Counted from the first letter of the stretch, positions 20,016-31,117 are shown. The stretch: DNA of 64,000 nucleotides from Leidyana gryllorum EB-2025a (GCA_048772705.1 JBLWGC010000104.1:1054001-1118000); one strand, 5' to 3'. Notes: generated by a model not told the origin, from the sequence alone. Made by a program: numbers and translations.

Positions 20016-21426
20016 ATGGCGAAAGAGGAACACACCGTAGACAAGGCTGAACCCGCAGAGGTCAGAGAGAAGCGTTTGGCCGAAGAGGAGAAGCGGAAGA
20101 AGGCAGCAGAACTGGAAAGAGAAGCTGACGAGAATGACACCTCAGCCAAGGCAGGTTATGTCTTTTTCAAGAACCGTGATCTTCAACTCCTGAAGACCGA
20201 TGTTATTGTGCACCCGACCGTCTTACTGTCAGTCTCTGACCATTACACCCGTTCTGCCAAAGGTGAGCATCCTTCCGACAACGAGACGCCGGTGTCACTC
20301 TCAATCTCTCCAGATACCAACAGACGAGTTGTCGGCGTGTTATTGGGTGAAACCCACAACCGATCTTTGCATATTACCAACACATTCGGGGTGCCCTTCG
20401 AAGAGGACAACAAAGATCCCAAAGTGTGGTATCTTGACCACAGCCATCTGGAGAAGATGTATCTTATGTTTAAAAAGGTCAGTCATCACCCAAGTCTCTG
20501 GACAACACATCGGTCTCCTCCACTGTTCAGATTAACGCCAAGGAGAATATCGCTGGGTGGTACTCCACTTCATCGCACATAAAGGAGGCAGATGTGGACA
20601 TCCACGAGTTAATTCGCAAATACTGCCCGAACCCTCTTTTCCTCTTAGTGGACGTTCACTGCACGGAGGTGAGTTGCTTTGACACTCTGACTCTGACCAC
20701 CCAGTCGCACCCAATGCTCAGACCCACAAACTCCCCATCCAAACTTACTTTGCCTTTGAGCAACCAGCCAAGGAGGAGCAGTTCCGGCGGTCTTTCGTCC
20801 ACGTTGCGTGCCGGATAGGTACGTCAAATGGCGGAATCGCTCTTAATTATATCCTTGCGGGGTCGTAGGTGCTACTGAAGCTGAAGAGGTCGGTGTGGAG
20901 CATCTGTTGCGGGACTTCCAGGGTGCCTCCACCAGCACGCTGACATCGATGATACAGGATAAACTCACCGCGCTCAAACAGCTCGCGGAGAAGCTGCACG
21001 AAATAGCCAATTACCTCGACGACGTTGCTCACGAGAAGTACCCAGTACAGCCGCATTTGCTTACACAGTTCCAACGCCTTTTGAATGCGTTGCCCGACAA
21101 AACTGATGCTGAAGGGTTCAAAGACGCATTCCAACTGGCGACAAACGACTCTCTGCTCGCGAGTTACGTAGGTGAGTTCCTTCTCTGCCTCTCTTCTCAT
21201 GTGTTGCCCGAATACCTCTGCAGCCTTTGCCGCACGGTTAGTTCTGCAAGTGAACGAATTGGTTCGATTCAAGTTATCTAAGCGGGTTGGTGAGATCAAC
21301 AAGGCTCTGGCCGAAGGCCAACAGAACAAAGAGGGTGAAGCTAAGAAGACACCAGACGCCGAAGGTGCGACCGATGCCAAAGCGACTGATGCCGAGAAAG
21401 ATGCTACTAAGAAACCGTCGAACTGA
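20016..21426 (+). CDS. RPN8: 26S proteasome regulatory subunit Rpn8 (PSMD7)
   Basis: Exons 20016-20262, 20314-20477, 20531-20668, 20722-20818, 20869-21171 and 21224-21426 give 383 residues. Splicing restores the Rpn8 block [16 protein letters not shown] and later [20 protein letters not shown]. The MPN domain begins at [16 protein letters not shown]; the JAMM metal motif is absent, as expected for Rpn8, which is a structural partner of the Rpn11 deubiquitinase in the lid. The C-terminal helical part and Lys/Glu-rich tail are typical. Unusual is an extra N-terminal highly charged segment of about 47 residues ([19 protein letters not shown]) before the MPN domain. The acceptor for exon 4 was placed at 20721 because it alone keeps the frame. 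Confidence 0.93.
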
Positions 21427-21456
21427 TGATGAACGGAAAATAATGTTCGTTGTCTT

Positions 21457-23307
21457 CTACGCTCCATCGACGAATCTGATCCTCTTTTTCTCCTTTGGGG
21501 CTATGGCTTCTTCTCCAGTGCGCTGTTTCAAGATACCCCGGTGTGTGAAGCCGACAATGGGAAGAACCAAACGCTCGACGTTGTACCCTCCGTCATGCTC
21601 CAACACACCCAGCTCGTTGGTGATTTGTATGTTCGTGGGATACAGAGGAGCTTGCGTTTGTCTCAAAGGAGCCGTGGGGATCCTGATGTGCAAGTTTTGG
21701 ACTTTGTCGAGCCCGTGCGGCATTCTAGCGACTGCTGGAGAAACGCCAGTTCTCTGTCTTGGAACTAATGCTCTGAGGTCCACCCTGGGCGTCAGCCCCA
21801 GATATAGCCAAGCGAATCCACGATGCTTTGGATTCGAGTACCTCACCATTTGTCCCAAACCGTAGTCTATGAAAACTCGTGACTCAGTAGCCTCTCCCAA
21901 TAGATAAGCCAACGCCCCTCCCCGATTAGTGGCCACCAAAGCCGAAACTAATTGATTCATTCGTTCTCTCGGTGACGATGCTTGATGCCGCAACTCGTTC
22001 CACATGTCGGGTATTTCGGATACGGTGGGGATCACGGCTTTGAGGATATACTGTTGGGCCAATCCTTCACACTTCGTCTGATACAACCCGCATTCTTCAA
22101 TTAGTGTCTGTGCCATCTTGTAGATCCCCTCCTTGAGAATCTCAACGGGTGGAAGCACCACGGTACGTAAATGCCTCAATCGTCCACTCCCCGGAAGCAG
22201 TGATAAACCCATACTTTCTATGAACTCCTGTCGCAGTCTTGCACCCAGGCTGACCAGTTTGTATATATCGCGCTCGATCGCAGAGTGTAGAGTAGGGGGA
22301 TCCCGATGTTGAGCCCCGGTTCGCGACTCGGCCTCAACTCTGTCGACAAAACGGGTCAGCAGGTTGACGAGTGCTGTGGCATTGGGCGAGGTGATCCTCG
22401 ACAAGAGTCGAGGATCTGTCATCTCCATCAGCTCCTCGTTGGAGTGTGGATTGAGCGGACGCCCTTCAAATGCCGGACGCGAGAACCCACTCTCGACCCA
22501 ATTTTGTAACTTTCCCACAGTGTCTTTGTACTCCGCACTCATATCATCGATCACTTCCATAACGTTCCACTTGCAATCTGCAGTGTGGTCGGTACTGGCA
22601 GATGGATGACCTCTCAAACACCCAACGTGTACCGGCTTCATCCTGTTGAGGACATTGATGAAACCCCCACGTTCCGCAGCGGCACACAACTGTTGAGCCG
22701 TCTTGTTGCAAGTGATGGAGTCGGCATCATATCCCTTGTATGCTGTGGTAAGGATATGCACTACATCGATGGGGTTGTTAGTGGCATATCTTCCGATAAC
22801 TGGGCCCCGGAGAGACGCGGAAACGGCAATATCCAAATCACCGATCTTCATTATTCCTGCACGAGTCTCAGCGTCGATATTCTTCATTTTCATCTCCATA
22901 GCTGGCAGCTCCATCTCTATGTGGTCCAGACGAGTCGTGAAGACTTTGGTATATGGCTGCTCAGGATCCGATGGTCCGGTTCTCGACCTGCCAGATGTAC
23001 GGAGAATTTTCTGTTTCTGCCCCGTCCACTCCTCCTTATCTTGTGGAATGAACACAGCATTGATATTGGGGGGCATACGTAAGCCGTCTCCACCCTTCGG
23101 AGTCCAGTCTGCCTGCGCAATACCCATCAAAGCCTCCAAATTCTGGTGGCCCAAATTAGTCACGAGCCTCTCGCAGGCCTGTCCCGAAGTCTGCAGGAGT
23201 GCAGTCCCGGTCGAGCTGGCCGACAGCAAGGCCATGATGGGGACAGTCACTATCGGTTCTCGTCGTCCAGCGTCATTTTGGCGACAGCTTGGGATATTTA
23301 TAAGCAT
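21457..23307 (-). CDS. unknown 616-residue protein, intronless
   Basis: One uninterrupted frame of 616 codons. The conserved-looking part may start at the second ATG (23235, MALLSASSTGTALL). It lacks introns, unlike its two upstream neighbours. Visible features: mixed alpha/beta composition, a central helical region, a C-terminal stretch likely rich in strands (HLRIIV-like and IQITNELGVLEHDGGYNVERL), and a basic end (KEKKRIRF). No signal peptide or membrane segment. I do not recognise a family. The stop of the upstream RPC5 gene lies only 32 bp before its first ATG, on the same strand. Confidence 0.6.
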   Translation of the reverse strand: MLINIPSCRQNDAGRREPIVTVPIMALLSASSTGTALLQTSGQACERLVTNLGHQNLEALMGIAQADWTPKGGDGLRMPPNINAVFIPQDKEEWTGQKQKILRTSGRSRTGPSDPEQPYTKVFTTRLDHIEMELPAMEMKMKNIDAETRAGIMKIGDLDIAVSASLRGPVIGRYATNNPIDVVHILTTAYKGYDADSITCNKTAQQLCAAAERGGFINVLNRMKPVHVGCLRGHPSASTDHTADCKWNVMEVIDDMSAEYKDTVGKLQNWVESGFSRPAFEGRPLNPHSNEELMEMTDPRLLSRITSPNATALVNLLTRFVDRVEAESRTGAQHRDPPTLHSAIERDIYKLVSLGARLRQEFIESMGLSLLPGSGRLRHLRTVVLPPVEILKEGIYKMAQTLIEECGLYQTKCEGLAQQYILKAVIPTVSEIPDMWNELRHQASSPRERMNQLVSALVATNRGGALAYLLGEATESRVFIDYGLGQMVRYSNPKHRGFAWLYLGLTPRVDLRALVPRQRTGVSPAVARMPHGLDKVQNLHIRIPTAPLRQTQAPLYPTNIQITNELGVLEHDGGYNVERLVLPIVGFTHRGILKQRTGEEAIAPKEKKRIRFVDGA

Positions 23308-23339
23308 CTCATACGGCCAATTTTTTTTTCTCCTTTCCC

Positions 23340-25538
23340 TTATTGACCGCCAACATCATATTGAGGTTTCTTCGATATCAACTCTTGAACTTTCTTGGAG
23401 GCTTTGAAGTAGTAATATCCGTCCATTAGGACTGCGACCTCCTTGAGGATAGTCCTGAATGCGCTGTCTGCCATGTTACACGATCCGTGTTGTGCGCGTA
23501 TCTCCTTCACCACTTGATCTTTGGTGACCCCACCCTCAGGATTCGCCCGGAATATTTGCAAAAGTATCTTACGATAAGGGTCTCGGCTCTTATCCGTGCT
23601 CTCGCGTCCGATCCACAGACCCCTGAGGTTGTCGAGATGAATAATGCCACACATTTCGTCATAACTTACAATAGGTTATCTGCGACATCATTCAATGTGG
23701 GTCGAATGTCCTCAAAATCCAGTTGCTCAATCGCTTTCTTCGCTTGCTCTCGCTGATCAAGCTGAGCACTTCGTTGGATCTGTGCCTCCTTTGGCATGTT
23801 TGCCAGACGACGACGGTACTCCTCTTCGATTTCGGGGGTCAATGCTGTCTTGAGGGCTGCCAACAGATAGGGACCGGCAACGGCTCCCTCTTTTTGGAGC
23901 AAACTCTGGATGGCTCGCTTCACCCGGACACGATCCAACATGTCGACTGAAGAGAATTAGTAATGGGAAATATTTCGGACGACGAGACTCACCTCTTTGT
24001 TTGACTCCCTGTCGCATTTGAGCTGCGCGTTGCGCCTCAGCGACACACAATCCTTGCAGAGCGTTGAAAGTGGCAGAGACGCCCGCCCGATGCTTCGTCA
24101 ACGCCTCTTCACACAAAGTGGGGAAAAGTTTAATGAATTCCTCATCCGGGACGACTTTAGGCGCTATTCTACCGCTCTTCACTTGATATAAACGAGACCA
24201 TACACGTGCAGCGACTTCCATGGGTACTTTGCCGGGGTCCACCAGTTTCGCCACCGTCAGATGTTGTCCCATGGCGCAAGTCTGAATTAGCAACGTGCGG
24301 GTGAGCTTCTCGATTTCTGTATAACGGTCGTTGGCCCTCTCATATATCAAGTCAGCGCTCGCTACCCAGGTACCATTGACCAAGTGAGCCACAGAAGGAT
24401 CACACAGCAGCTCGGTGATATCCCCGTCGGTGACGTTCCGGTTTGTCAGGAACCTCTTGATGTTTGCGAATTTCTCAATCTCGCAATGTTTCATAATGGT
24501 TCTGATCTGCTCTTCGGTGCTCAGTCGGGACAGCGAAAGATAACTTAGCGGCCCGCTACCCAATCCTGCAGCAGTATCTTGACTCGTGCTCACACGTGTG
24601 CCGGCCAACTCTGATGTACTGCAACCAGCACACAGGGCACTCAAGTATTTTGAACAGCTTTGGTCGCAGAAAATCTCTGGAATCTTATCGGAAACCTCCA
24701 TTCTGCGGACTCGGATCTCTCTCTTCTTGGTGGGTGCTGCCGGAGTTGTTTGTCGAGGGCCTTCACCCTCCATAAACATCTCAAAATCGTCGTCGGCCTC
24801 GTTGGTTGTCTCTACCGCATACTTTATGGGAAAGCTCGCCAGCTGCTTGGTGATCTCAGCTGCTTGTGGGGTATCGGGCTCGAAGAAGTCTTGTACTTCT
24901 TCAAACGCCTCGTTGTCCTCCTTGGCTTTCTGCTGAGCGTGAGTCAGCTTGATCCTGGATTGGACTCCTCTCTCGGCTCCCATAGCAGTGGACTGGTCGT
25001 TCGCTTCTCCAGCTGCTTGAGAGGCACCCCCTTCAACAGTGGGATGAGCAGCTTGAGCCCGCGCTTTATGCATTGCCGCCAGGTCGTCTTGATGTGAGAA
25101 GTCGGGTCGGAACTGCAGCAGACGAGAGGCCGGGACAATGTAGAGACGTCCTTTCCGCATGAAAGCCAAGCCGTACTCACAGCCCTCGTCAGCCCGAGCT
25201 GCAACACTTTGCATTTTGTGGTGCAATAACGCATCGAGTTCCACCTTGGCAGAAGGCTGCAGCTTTCCTTCCTCCTCCATGGAGCGGAAAGAGTCCACCA
25301 AGGCCCTCGCGGATGGGTTGAATTGCGGTCCTTCGACATTGAGCGCATAAGTCAATTCCAATCGCTTTGTCTCAGGACGGCGTCGGATGCGATGCAGTTG
25401 GCCGTGGTCTCCATAGGGGCGGTAGGCTGGGCGTAGGGGATATTGTAGGAGGTAAAAATCCGCCTTCTGGTCCTCGAGTCTATTGATGTAAACATCTATT
25501 TCCCTGACAATAGGGTCGTCAACTTCCTTGGGGTCCAT
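23340..25538 (-). CDS. RNA polymerase III subunit RPC5 (POLR3E/RPC37 family)
   Basis: Exons (transcript order) 25538-23993, 23946-23670 and 23622-23340 give 701 residues. The N terminus is diagnostic: DDPIVREIDVYINRL, then YLLQYPLRPAYRPYG, matching the RPC5/RPC37 start that dimerises with RPC4 (RPC53) in the TFIIF-like subcomplex of Pol III. The C-terminal third resembles winged-helix tandem repeats seen in longer RPC5 proteins (GGVTKDQVVKEIRAQHG, DGYYYFKAS). The middle is acidic and variable. The start codon is 22 bp downstream of the stop of the preceding minus-strand gene, a histone-fold transcription-type protein, so two transcription-related genes are adjacent. Confidence 0.88.
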
Positions 25539-25560
25539 AGGTCAAGCGCCCAAAAAAACC

Positions 25561-26339
25561 TCACTTATCAGCATAACCAAAAACCTGATTGAGAAGAGCG
25601 GCCTCCATTTCATATGCATTCTGGGCCGCTTGAAGTGTCAACTCAGTCTCGGGGGGCGGTCGGGCCATGAGCTGTTCATTGGGGATCTGAAAATCGCAAA
25701 GGCATTGGGAAGAGATACACTCAAAGCACAGATCAAAATTAACATTAGGGTAGCCAACAACTGTGGGGCGCAGAACACAGCATCTTTATACTGCCGGCGC
25801 CCGTCGGTTCCCAGCCTGCCGCTCAGGTCGCCAGTGCTTGTAATACTCACCACATCATACCATGGGACCGCTAGACGACTCTTCTCCATCATCCTTTTGA
25901 TAGCGGTTTTGCTGTCCACGGCCAATAGAACATCTCTCGGCTCACAACGATGAGCTTTCCGATGCCAAGCATTTTTGCTCGCTTTACAAATCAGATCCAG
26001 CAATACTTCATTTAAACTGTCGCAGATGTGGTGTAGGGCTTCGTCTGAGATATCGTCAACTTCAGCAGCAGCTTCCGTCTGTGTAGTGGACTCCATTTGG
26101 CAGGGGAGTACTTCCACTGCAGTCTCTCTGAGTACTCGTCTAACATCAGCCGCCGTGACTCCTCTGTCAATGTAGCGTCTTTTGGGCGAACACACGTTCG
26201 CTATCCATTCTCGTCGCGTTTTGAGCAGCGCTTCAGCCTCTCTCTGCTGCTGCTCCATCCGCGCCTGCTGCTGCATAGCGATAACATGTTGGGGGAGGGG
26301 TCTGACGAACTGAGGGCGTCCTGCGAGGGGGGGCTGCAT
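25561..26339 (-). CDS. histone-fold protein, TAF4/TAF12-like
   Basis: Exons 26339-25851 and 25686-25561 give 204 residues in frame across a 164-bp intron. A Gln-rich coiled N terminus (QQQARMEQQQREAEALLKTRR) is followed by a histone-fold-like region: ISDEALHHICDSLNEVLLDL, then KNAWHRKAHRCEPRDVLLAV. The last part matches the pattern A.HRK...L...DV shared by TAF12 and related TFIID/SAGA subunits. Assignment to a particular TAF is not secure. It likely acts in RNA polymerase II pre-initiation. It diverges from the methyltransferase gene, with 31 bp between start codons. Confidence 0.5.
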
Positions 26340-26370
26340 TGCTTCTCGTTAGAATTAATTTGTAACCATC

Positions 26371-28178
26371 ATGCCACACTCACTCATAAGGCGCAAACTC
26401 TCCACCGCCTCCACCCCGAGCCCAAGAACGGTGAATACAACTGCGAATACTGTGACACTTACTGCCGATGAAGCGGCTGCAAGCAAGTTGTAAGTGCTTC
26501 AAGTCCGAAACTAAGTAACTACTTTCAGTTCGGCTGCTTGCCTGGGGTACTTCCCATATCCCGCCCTCAAGTATTTCGTGGAAGGACGAGCCGAAAGACG
26601 ACAACCTTTGATCAATCGAGGTTACTTTTGCCGAGTTGTAGCGATTCGGCAGATCATCAGCCAGTTTCTCTCTGGCATAGAAGGGTCTAGTGACGATTTG
26701 GATCTTCCCTTCCAGATTGTCAATCTCGGCGCCGGAATGACTCCTTTATACTTCTGGCTGACGGTGAGAACCACCTTCCATCAATGTGCTGTGCACAGAA
26801 ATCGCGTATCTGTCTGTCTGTCTGTCTGTCTGTCTGTCGGCACTCACCCCCCTCCCCTCAAGACTCACCCCGCCCCCAATCTCTCTGCTCACAAGCGCCA
26901 CAGGATCTTCTGGAAGAAGCGAATGCCGAAGGAGGGGGAATTGCGCAAGCTCGCCTGAGATACTTCGAGGTGGATTTTGAGAGTGTCTTGAAAAAGAAGA
27001 CGCGAGTCATCCTCCGACACTCTGCTCTCCAGAAGGATTTAGGCGTCGAAGGCGGCAAGATAACGGCACGTGAGACGCTCGAGTCGGGTTGGAATCCACT
27101 CATCAATTATCGTCTCCCCTTTCAGCGAATGGTTTGATCAATACCTCTCGATACAAAATGATTGCCGCCGACTTGCGGAATGTAGGCTCGTTGGACACTC
27201 AATGCAAACACGCGGGCCTTCAACCAAAGTGAGTCCGCCGTCCAAGAGAATCCTACTCGACAACATACATTCACTGTCCAGCTGCACAACATTGTTCCTT
27301 GCGGAATGCGTCCTGGGTTACTTGACCCCTGAAGATGCAGATGCCGTAAGTTGGCTGTCTTCTTTTCACCCTATCGATGCAGGTGATCGCCTGGACTGCA
27401 CGCGCGGTCCCGGATGCTCCGTCTGCGCTGGTTAATTATGATCCATGTTCGGCGCATGATAGATTTGGTCGCATGATGTTGCGGAATTTCCGCGATCGAG
27501 GTTGCCCCCTGCAATCGGTGGAAGCCTACAGTTCGCTCGACTCGTTGAGGGATCGTTTCGCAACTTTAGGCTTTGATCATATTTGCATACGGGATATGCT
27601 CCAAATCTACACAGACTTCCTCGATCGAGTCGATACCTTGAAGGCGGAGGTGAGCATTGGTGTCTATATGAGATTGTTCTCTTCTGAGACAGCAACTGGA
27701 ACTGTTCGATGAGTTGGAGGAGTGGCGACTCATACAGCAGCATTACTATCTGGCGGTTTGTCTAAAAGGAGCCGGCGATGCCCGCTCCTTGGGCTCATTA
27801 GGGTCTCTCCGAGGATTTCTCAAGACGGGCGAAGATGCGGTACCCCCTCGTTTCACAAGTGACGAAGCGCGAGGTACCACCCATGGTGAATTGGTAACGA
27901 GGGCACTCCAACAGATGATTCAGTGTTCCCCACACCGCAATACTACTCATAAATCTACATTCGACAGACTGCGATTCGCATCAGTCTCTTTGACCCCAGA
28001 AGACAACAATTCAGATCCCATGCTTACGAAGCCGGCGAGTTCGGCTCCAAATCTGTTCCGCTACAATGGCTCCACTCGAATCGTACAGGATGTCATCGAA
28101 GAGGAGGAGGCTGCTGGAAAAGATGACATTGAGGTTTCAACTCCCATGACTGTATGTTCCCTCCTACGCCAATGCTGA
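26371..28178 (+). CDS. leucine carboxyl methyltransferase (LCMT1/PPM1-type)
   Basis: Exons 26371-26489, 26529-26763, 26904-27069, 27126-27228, 27282-27345, 27383-27649 and 27693-28178 give 479 residues. Family landmarks appear in order: SKFSACLGYFPYPALKYF, INRGYFCRV, the SAM-binding strand QIVNLGAGMTP, YFEVDF, YKMIAADLRNV, LAECVLGYLTPEDADA, and NYDP...DRFGRMM. LCMT1 methylates the C-terminal leucine of PP2A catalytic subunits; TYW4-type relatives modify tRNA, but no kelch part follows here. The C-terminal 120 residues after the domain are polar and not conserved in LCMT1. A donor-like GTATGT near 28151 could splice in frame into the next gene (see findings). Confidence 0.9.
26807..26839. repeat. 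TCTG microsatellite in a methyltransferase intron
   Basis: Seven TCTG units in the 140-bp intron 26764-26903, followed by a long pyrimidine-rich stretch before the acceptor. Confidence 0.85.
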
Positions 28179-28199
28179 GCTTTTGTGTTTTTTTCCTCC

Positions 28200-29225
28200 A
28201 TGAACCGCTTACCTCCTGGGGCTGCTCCCTATCCCCAGGCGGGGATGCCGATGATGATGCCGCCATCCCAACAGTTCTATCAACAGCCCCCCTATGGTCC
28301 GATGATGGGAGCTCCACCCCGCATGCCTTATCCTGGGATGGTGGCTCAGAGGCCCCCTGGAATGATGGCAGCGCCACCTCAGTATCCCATGGCTCCCTTC
28401 CCACCGTATGCAATGGCACCCCCTGCGGCCTATGCAATGAGACCCCCGGGCATGCCAGACATGTCAGCAACAGCCGCAGGACCTCCAACCCGCACTGGCA
28501 CACCGGAAGAAGTCGAAGCATTCCAAGCAAGGCTCAAGCAGGTTCCGGCAGCTCTCGAGCTAACGGCAGCTGGCCGGTCGCAGATGAATCTCCAGACCAC
28601 TCCAGTGGACAGAGTTGCACTCGCTCGATTCGTATTTGCCGTCCTCAGATCAGAGGTTGCCAAGGATGGGTGTGGACTTTTGACAAATGGCCCAGACCGC
28701 TCAGCCATAGCACAGTCCCAGACTGGTGGTGAACAGCTGACAGCGATGGACTGTCTGTCCATCGCTGGGCTGCGTCGCAAAGCAAAAGATGATACCAAGA
28801 CTTTCCAGAAAGCATGTGATGCGTTGGGTGATTCATTGATTCAGAAGCCACATAAGTCATTGGCATGGTTCTCTTTGAGTCCTTTCAGCTCGAAGCGTCA
28901 CTTCTACAAGATCGACAAGCAGTATCAAGTGGAGGGACATTCTTTACAATCGTTGTTGGCCGTTGGAAATCATGACGACGGCGAGAACGAGACGGCGACT
29001 GACCCATTTCTGCGAGACGATGCGAATGCCTACATTTCTCGGATTTTGCAGAAAATCACGGCGGAGACTGGCGAAACCCTGGAGGTGCTGCCTCCCCGAG
29101 CCCGAGAAATTCAAGCCGACGCAGCTGACCTCATCAGCATATTGGGAATGTGTTTCAAAGAGCACGCAGCTATGCTCACAAGACGAGCTCTCGAGGGTAA
29201 ATCTTTAACAGAAGACTCTGGATGA
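28200..29225 (+). CDS. Pro/Met-rich N terminus plus unknown helical domain
   Basis: 341 residues from the ATG at 28200, no intron needed. The first about 90 residues are Pro/Met/Tyr/Gln-rich (MPMMMPPSQQFYQQPPYG), typical of disordered regions of RNA-binding or transcription proteins. The rest (from VDRVALARFVFAVLRSE onward) looks helical; its last part (ILQKITAETGETLEVLP, DAADLISILGMCFKEHA) might be a histone-fold-like pair of helices, but this is weak. No family recognised. It starts 21 bp after the methyltransferase stop. Confidence 0.6.
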   Translation: MNRLPPGAAPYPQAGMPMMMPPSQQFYQQPPYGPMMGAPPRMPYPGMVAQRPPGMMAAPPQYPMAPFPPYAMAPPAAYAMRPPGMPDMSATAAGPPTRTGTPEEVEAFQARLKQVPAALELTAAGRSQMNLQTTPVDRVALARFVFAVLRSEVAKDGCGLLTNGPDRSAIAQSQTGGEQLTAMDCLSIAGLRRKAKDDTKTFQKACDALGDSLIQKPHKSLAWFSLSPFSSKRHFYKIDKQYQVEGHSLQSLLAVGNHDDGENETATDPFLRDDANAYISRILQKITAETGETLEVLPPRAREIQADAADLISILGMCFKEHAAMLTRRALEGKSLTEDSG

Positions 29226-29381
29226 ACTAACTATCGCAAGTGTGCCGGAGCGACACACAATTGCCCCTTCAACGTCAATCTGTCGAAACGACAACCTTCT
29301 GGCTGGTCGGTTTGCCTACTGCTTCTCTTCTGGGCTTCGCATCACCTGCCACGGGCTTGGCATTGACGAAGAGCGGCCTGT

Positions 29382-29916
29382 CTACCCAGTTTTCCATTTC
29401 TGAGATCCGAGCAATTCGGCCAGAACGTCAGCTTTAGGATGGGGTTCTGCTTTCTTGACGAAGCGATTATATATACCCGTGTGGAGCAAGAAGGACCCGA
29501 TGTCCATTTTCATAATCCTGTCGGCGATTTGGAGGGCCTTATTGGTGTGAATGTCTCGCAGCTGATGCCAATACATACACAAATTGACCTCGGGCTCAGC
29601 CTTCTTGCGGAAGTGCGCCAAGTCATCCTCAGTCAAGTTGATTAAAGGTTCCTTTTCTGAGGCTCTCTGACTCTGAGTCTGGAGATACATTTGAATGTTG
29701 TATCTCATATCGTAGTCAATAGTAATTTGAGAGGCCATTCTATCCAAAAGGGCTTCAACAGGTGTGGGAGACGCCAGAGCTCTGAGAAACTCGCTCAACG
29801 TGCTTACCGCCTGACAGAGTGTAACTTTAAGAGAATATCGCTGAAATGTTAGCTCACCAGTGCCGGCGTCCACCGCGGACTGTTGCCCTTTCTCAAACTC
29901 GATAAACGTAACGCAA
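29382..29916 (-). CDS. unknown protein, 3' exon(s) only
   Basis: An open frame of about 178 codons starts at a good splice acceptor (TTTTTGTCATGACAG just upstream, 29917-29931 on the minus strand) and ends at 29382. It reads FIEFEKGQQSAVDAGTGELT, then a helical region (VSTLSEFLRALASPTPVEAL, WHQLRDIHTNKALQIADRI). The first exon was not found: an ATG at 30173 begins a plausible exon, but its donor does not fit the phase. A second open frame starts at 29385 (MENWVDRPLF) and runs to 29266; it might be a further exon. Family unknown. Confidence 0.4.
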
Positions 29917-29990
29917 CTGTCATGACAAAAATATTATTTATCGACATGGAATCAGACTCGCACCCGAGCGGGTGGTCACAACTTGACAGC

Positions 29991-30127
29991 CATATAGAGA
30001 GAGGGGGGACAGACACAGAGAGACCAGAGAGTTAGAAAGGGGGGAGGGAGTGATAGAGAGGGGAGAGGCAGAGAGAGACAGAGAAGTGAGAGAGAGAGAA
30101 GGAGACAAAGAGAGAGACAGGGAGACG
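29991..30127. repeat. GA-rich low-complexity tract
   Basis: About 137 bp almost purely of G and A on the plus strand with irregular GAGA and GACA units (pyrimidine CTCT on the minus strand). Its position just upstream of the acceptor at 29917 would fit the pyrimidine tract of a long intron of the minus-strand gene. The rest of 29917-30540 shows no gene. Confidence 0.75.
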
Positions 30128-30540
30128 CCTGTTTTGCACTAACGGCTCTTTTCACATGAGTCTCTAGCGCCATATGGAGAAAGGGGGCAGGTGAGAGCTG
30201 TGCAGCTCGCGCAGTGTCGCTCTTTTTGGACCAGTCAGCTCAACGGAGGGCTGTCGGGGAGGGAGCATATTGATACGCAGCAGTTTTTGAGGAGGCGATT
30301 TTCGTGTTTGATTGTTGAGATCCGCCCTCTACTCTGTACTTTTGGGAACGTGCCAATGTGGCGGTGAATCATTGCATATATAGGCGATTCTTCTGGCCAC
30401 AAGCCGCTTGGAAATGAGGTGTTGGTAAACATTTCATGAATGATATCGGCCGAGAAACATATAAATGAATAATGAATAATGAATTTTGATCTATATCCAC
30501 AGGCACAGGAGAACCCATAGGCTCTGTCTGCCACGATGGT

Positions 30541-30930
30541 TCATCGATGAACCAACAAGTGACGCACATCGCTGAGCTCTTTGCGTATCGCTTTGAGATG
30601 GCCATCCGTACGTTTGCGATCTCTTGACGCTTTGATACCTTTGATCAGCGCAAAGCCAGCCTGTACGAAAGTGGTGACAGCTAGAATTGGCCAGAAATTT
30701 TCAAAGATTGCGTTCGTTGTTGGTGATCGGGTCCATGAATCAATTCCAGCCGTTGATGACACGTCGACAGCTGGCTCAACGATGGGGATGGTGGCCTGCG
30801 TCGGCACATTGTGGTCTTGATGATGTTGGAAGGCTTGTGCAAGGGCTGCCCGCCGTTCATTGTTAAGAACACCGTGTAGTTGCTCCAGGGGCACCTGATC
30901 TGGGGTGACTGTAGGGCTTAGGTCTGTCAT
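30541..30930 (-). CDS. small single-span membrane protein, family member 1
   Basis: 129 residues from the ATG at 30930; an upstream extension would need a TTG start. Layout: about 75 polar residues, one membrane helix (IFENFWPILAVTTFVQAGFAL), a basic border (KGIKASRDRKR) and a predicted helical tail of about 25 residues (HLKAIRKELSDVRHLLVHR). Two other genes in this window (34883-35428 and 45690-46130) have the same layout. No family recognised; membrane-anchored coiled-coil adaptors are possible. Confidence 0.5.
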   Translation of the reverse strand: MTDLSPTVTPDQVPLEQLHGVLNNERRAALAQAFQHHQDHNVPTQATIPIVEPAVDVSSTAGIDSWTRSPTTNAIFENFWPILAVTTFVQAGFALIKGIKASRDRKRTDGHLKAIRKELSDVRHLLVHR

Positions 30931-31117
30931 GGATAAGAGAGACGGCCCCTTATCAACTACCCTCTGCCAGCTGCTTAAAGGCAAATTTTTCCCCTTCTAG
31001 ACAGTTCAGAATAGTAAACAAACATCAATACAGTGACGGTGGGATTTGACACGCCGCTGCCGCACATACACTACGTTGAGGCAGGGAGTAGCTTGAACAA
31101 TTTTGGACTAAAGAAGA

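Noticed and set aside
21457-23307. Unknown 616-residue protein as a captured mobile-element or capsid gene
   Set aside because: Suggested by the lack of introns only; no motif supports it and its neighbours are ordinary nuclear genes.
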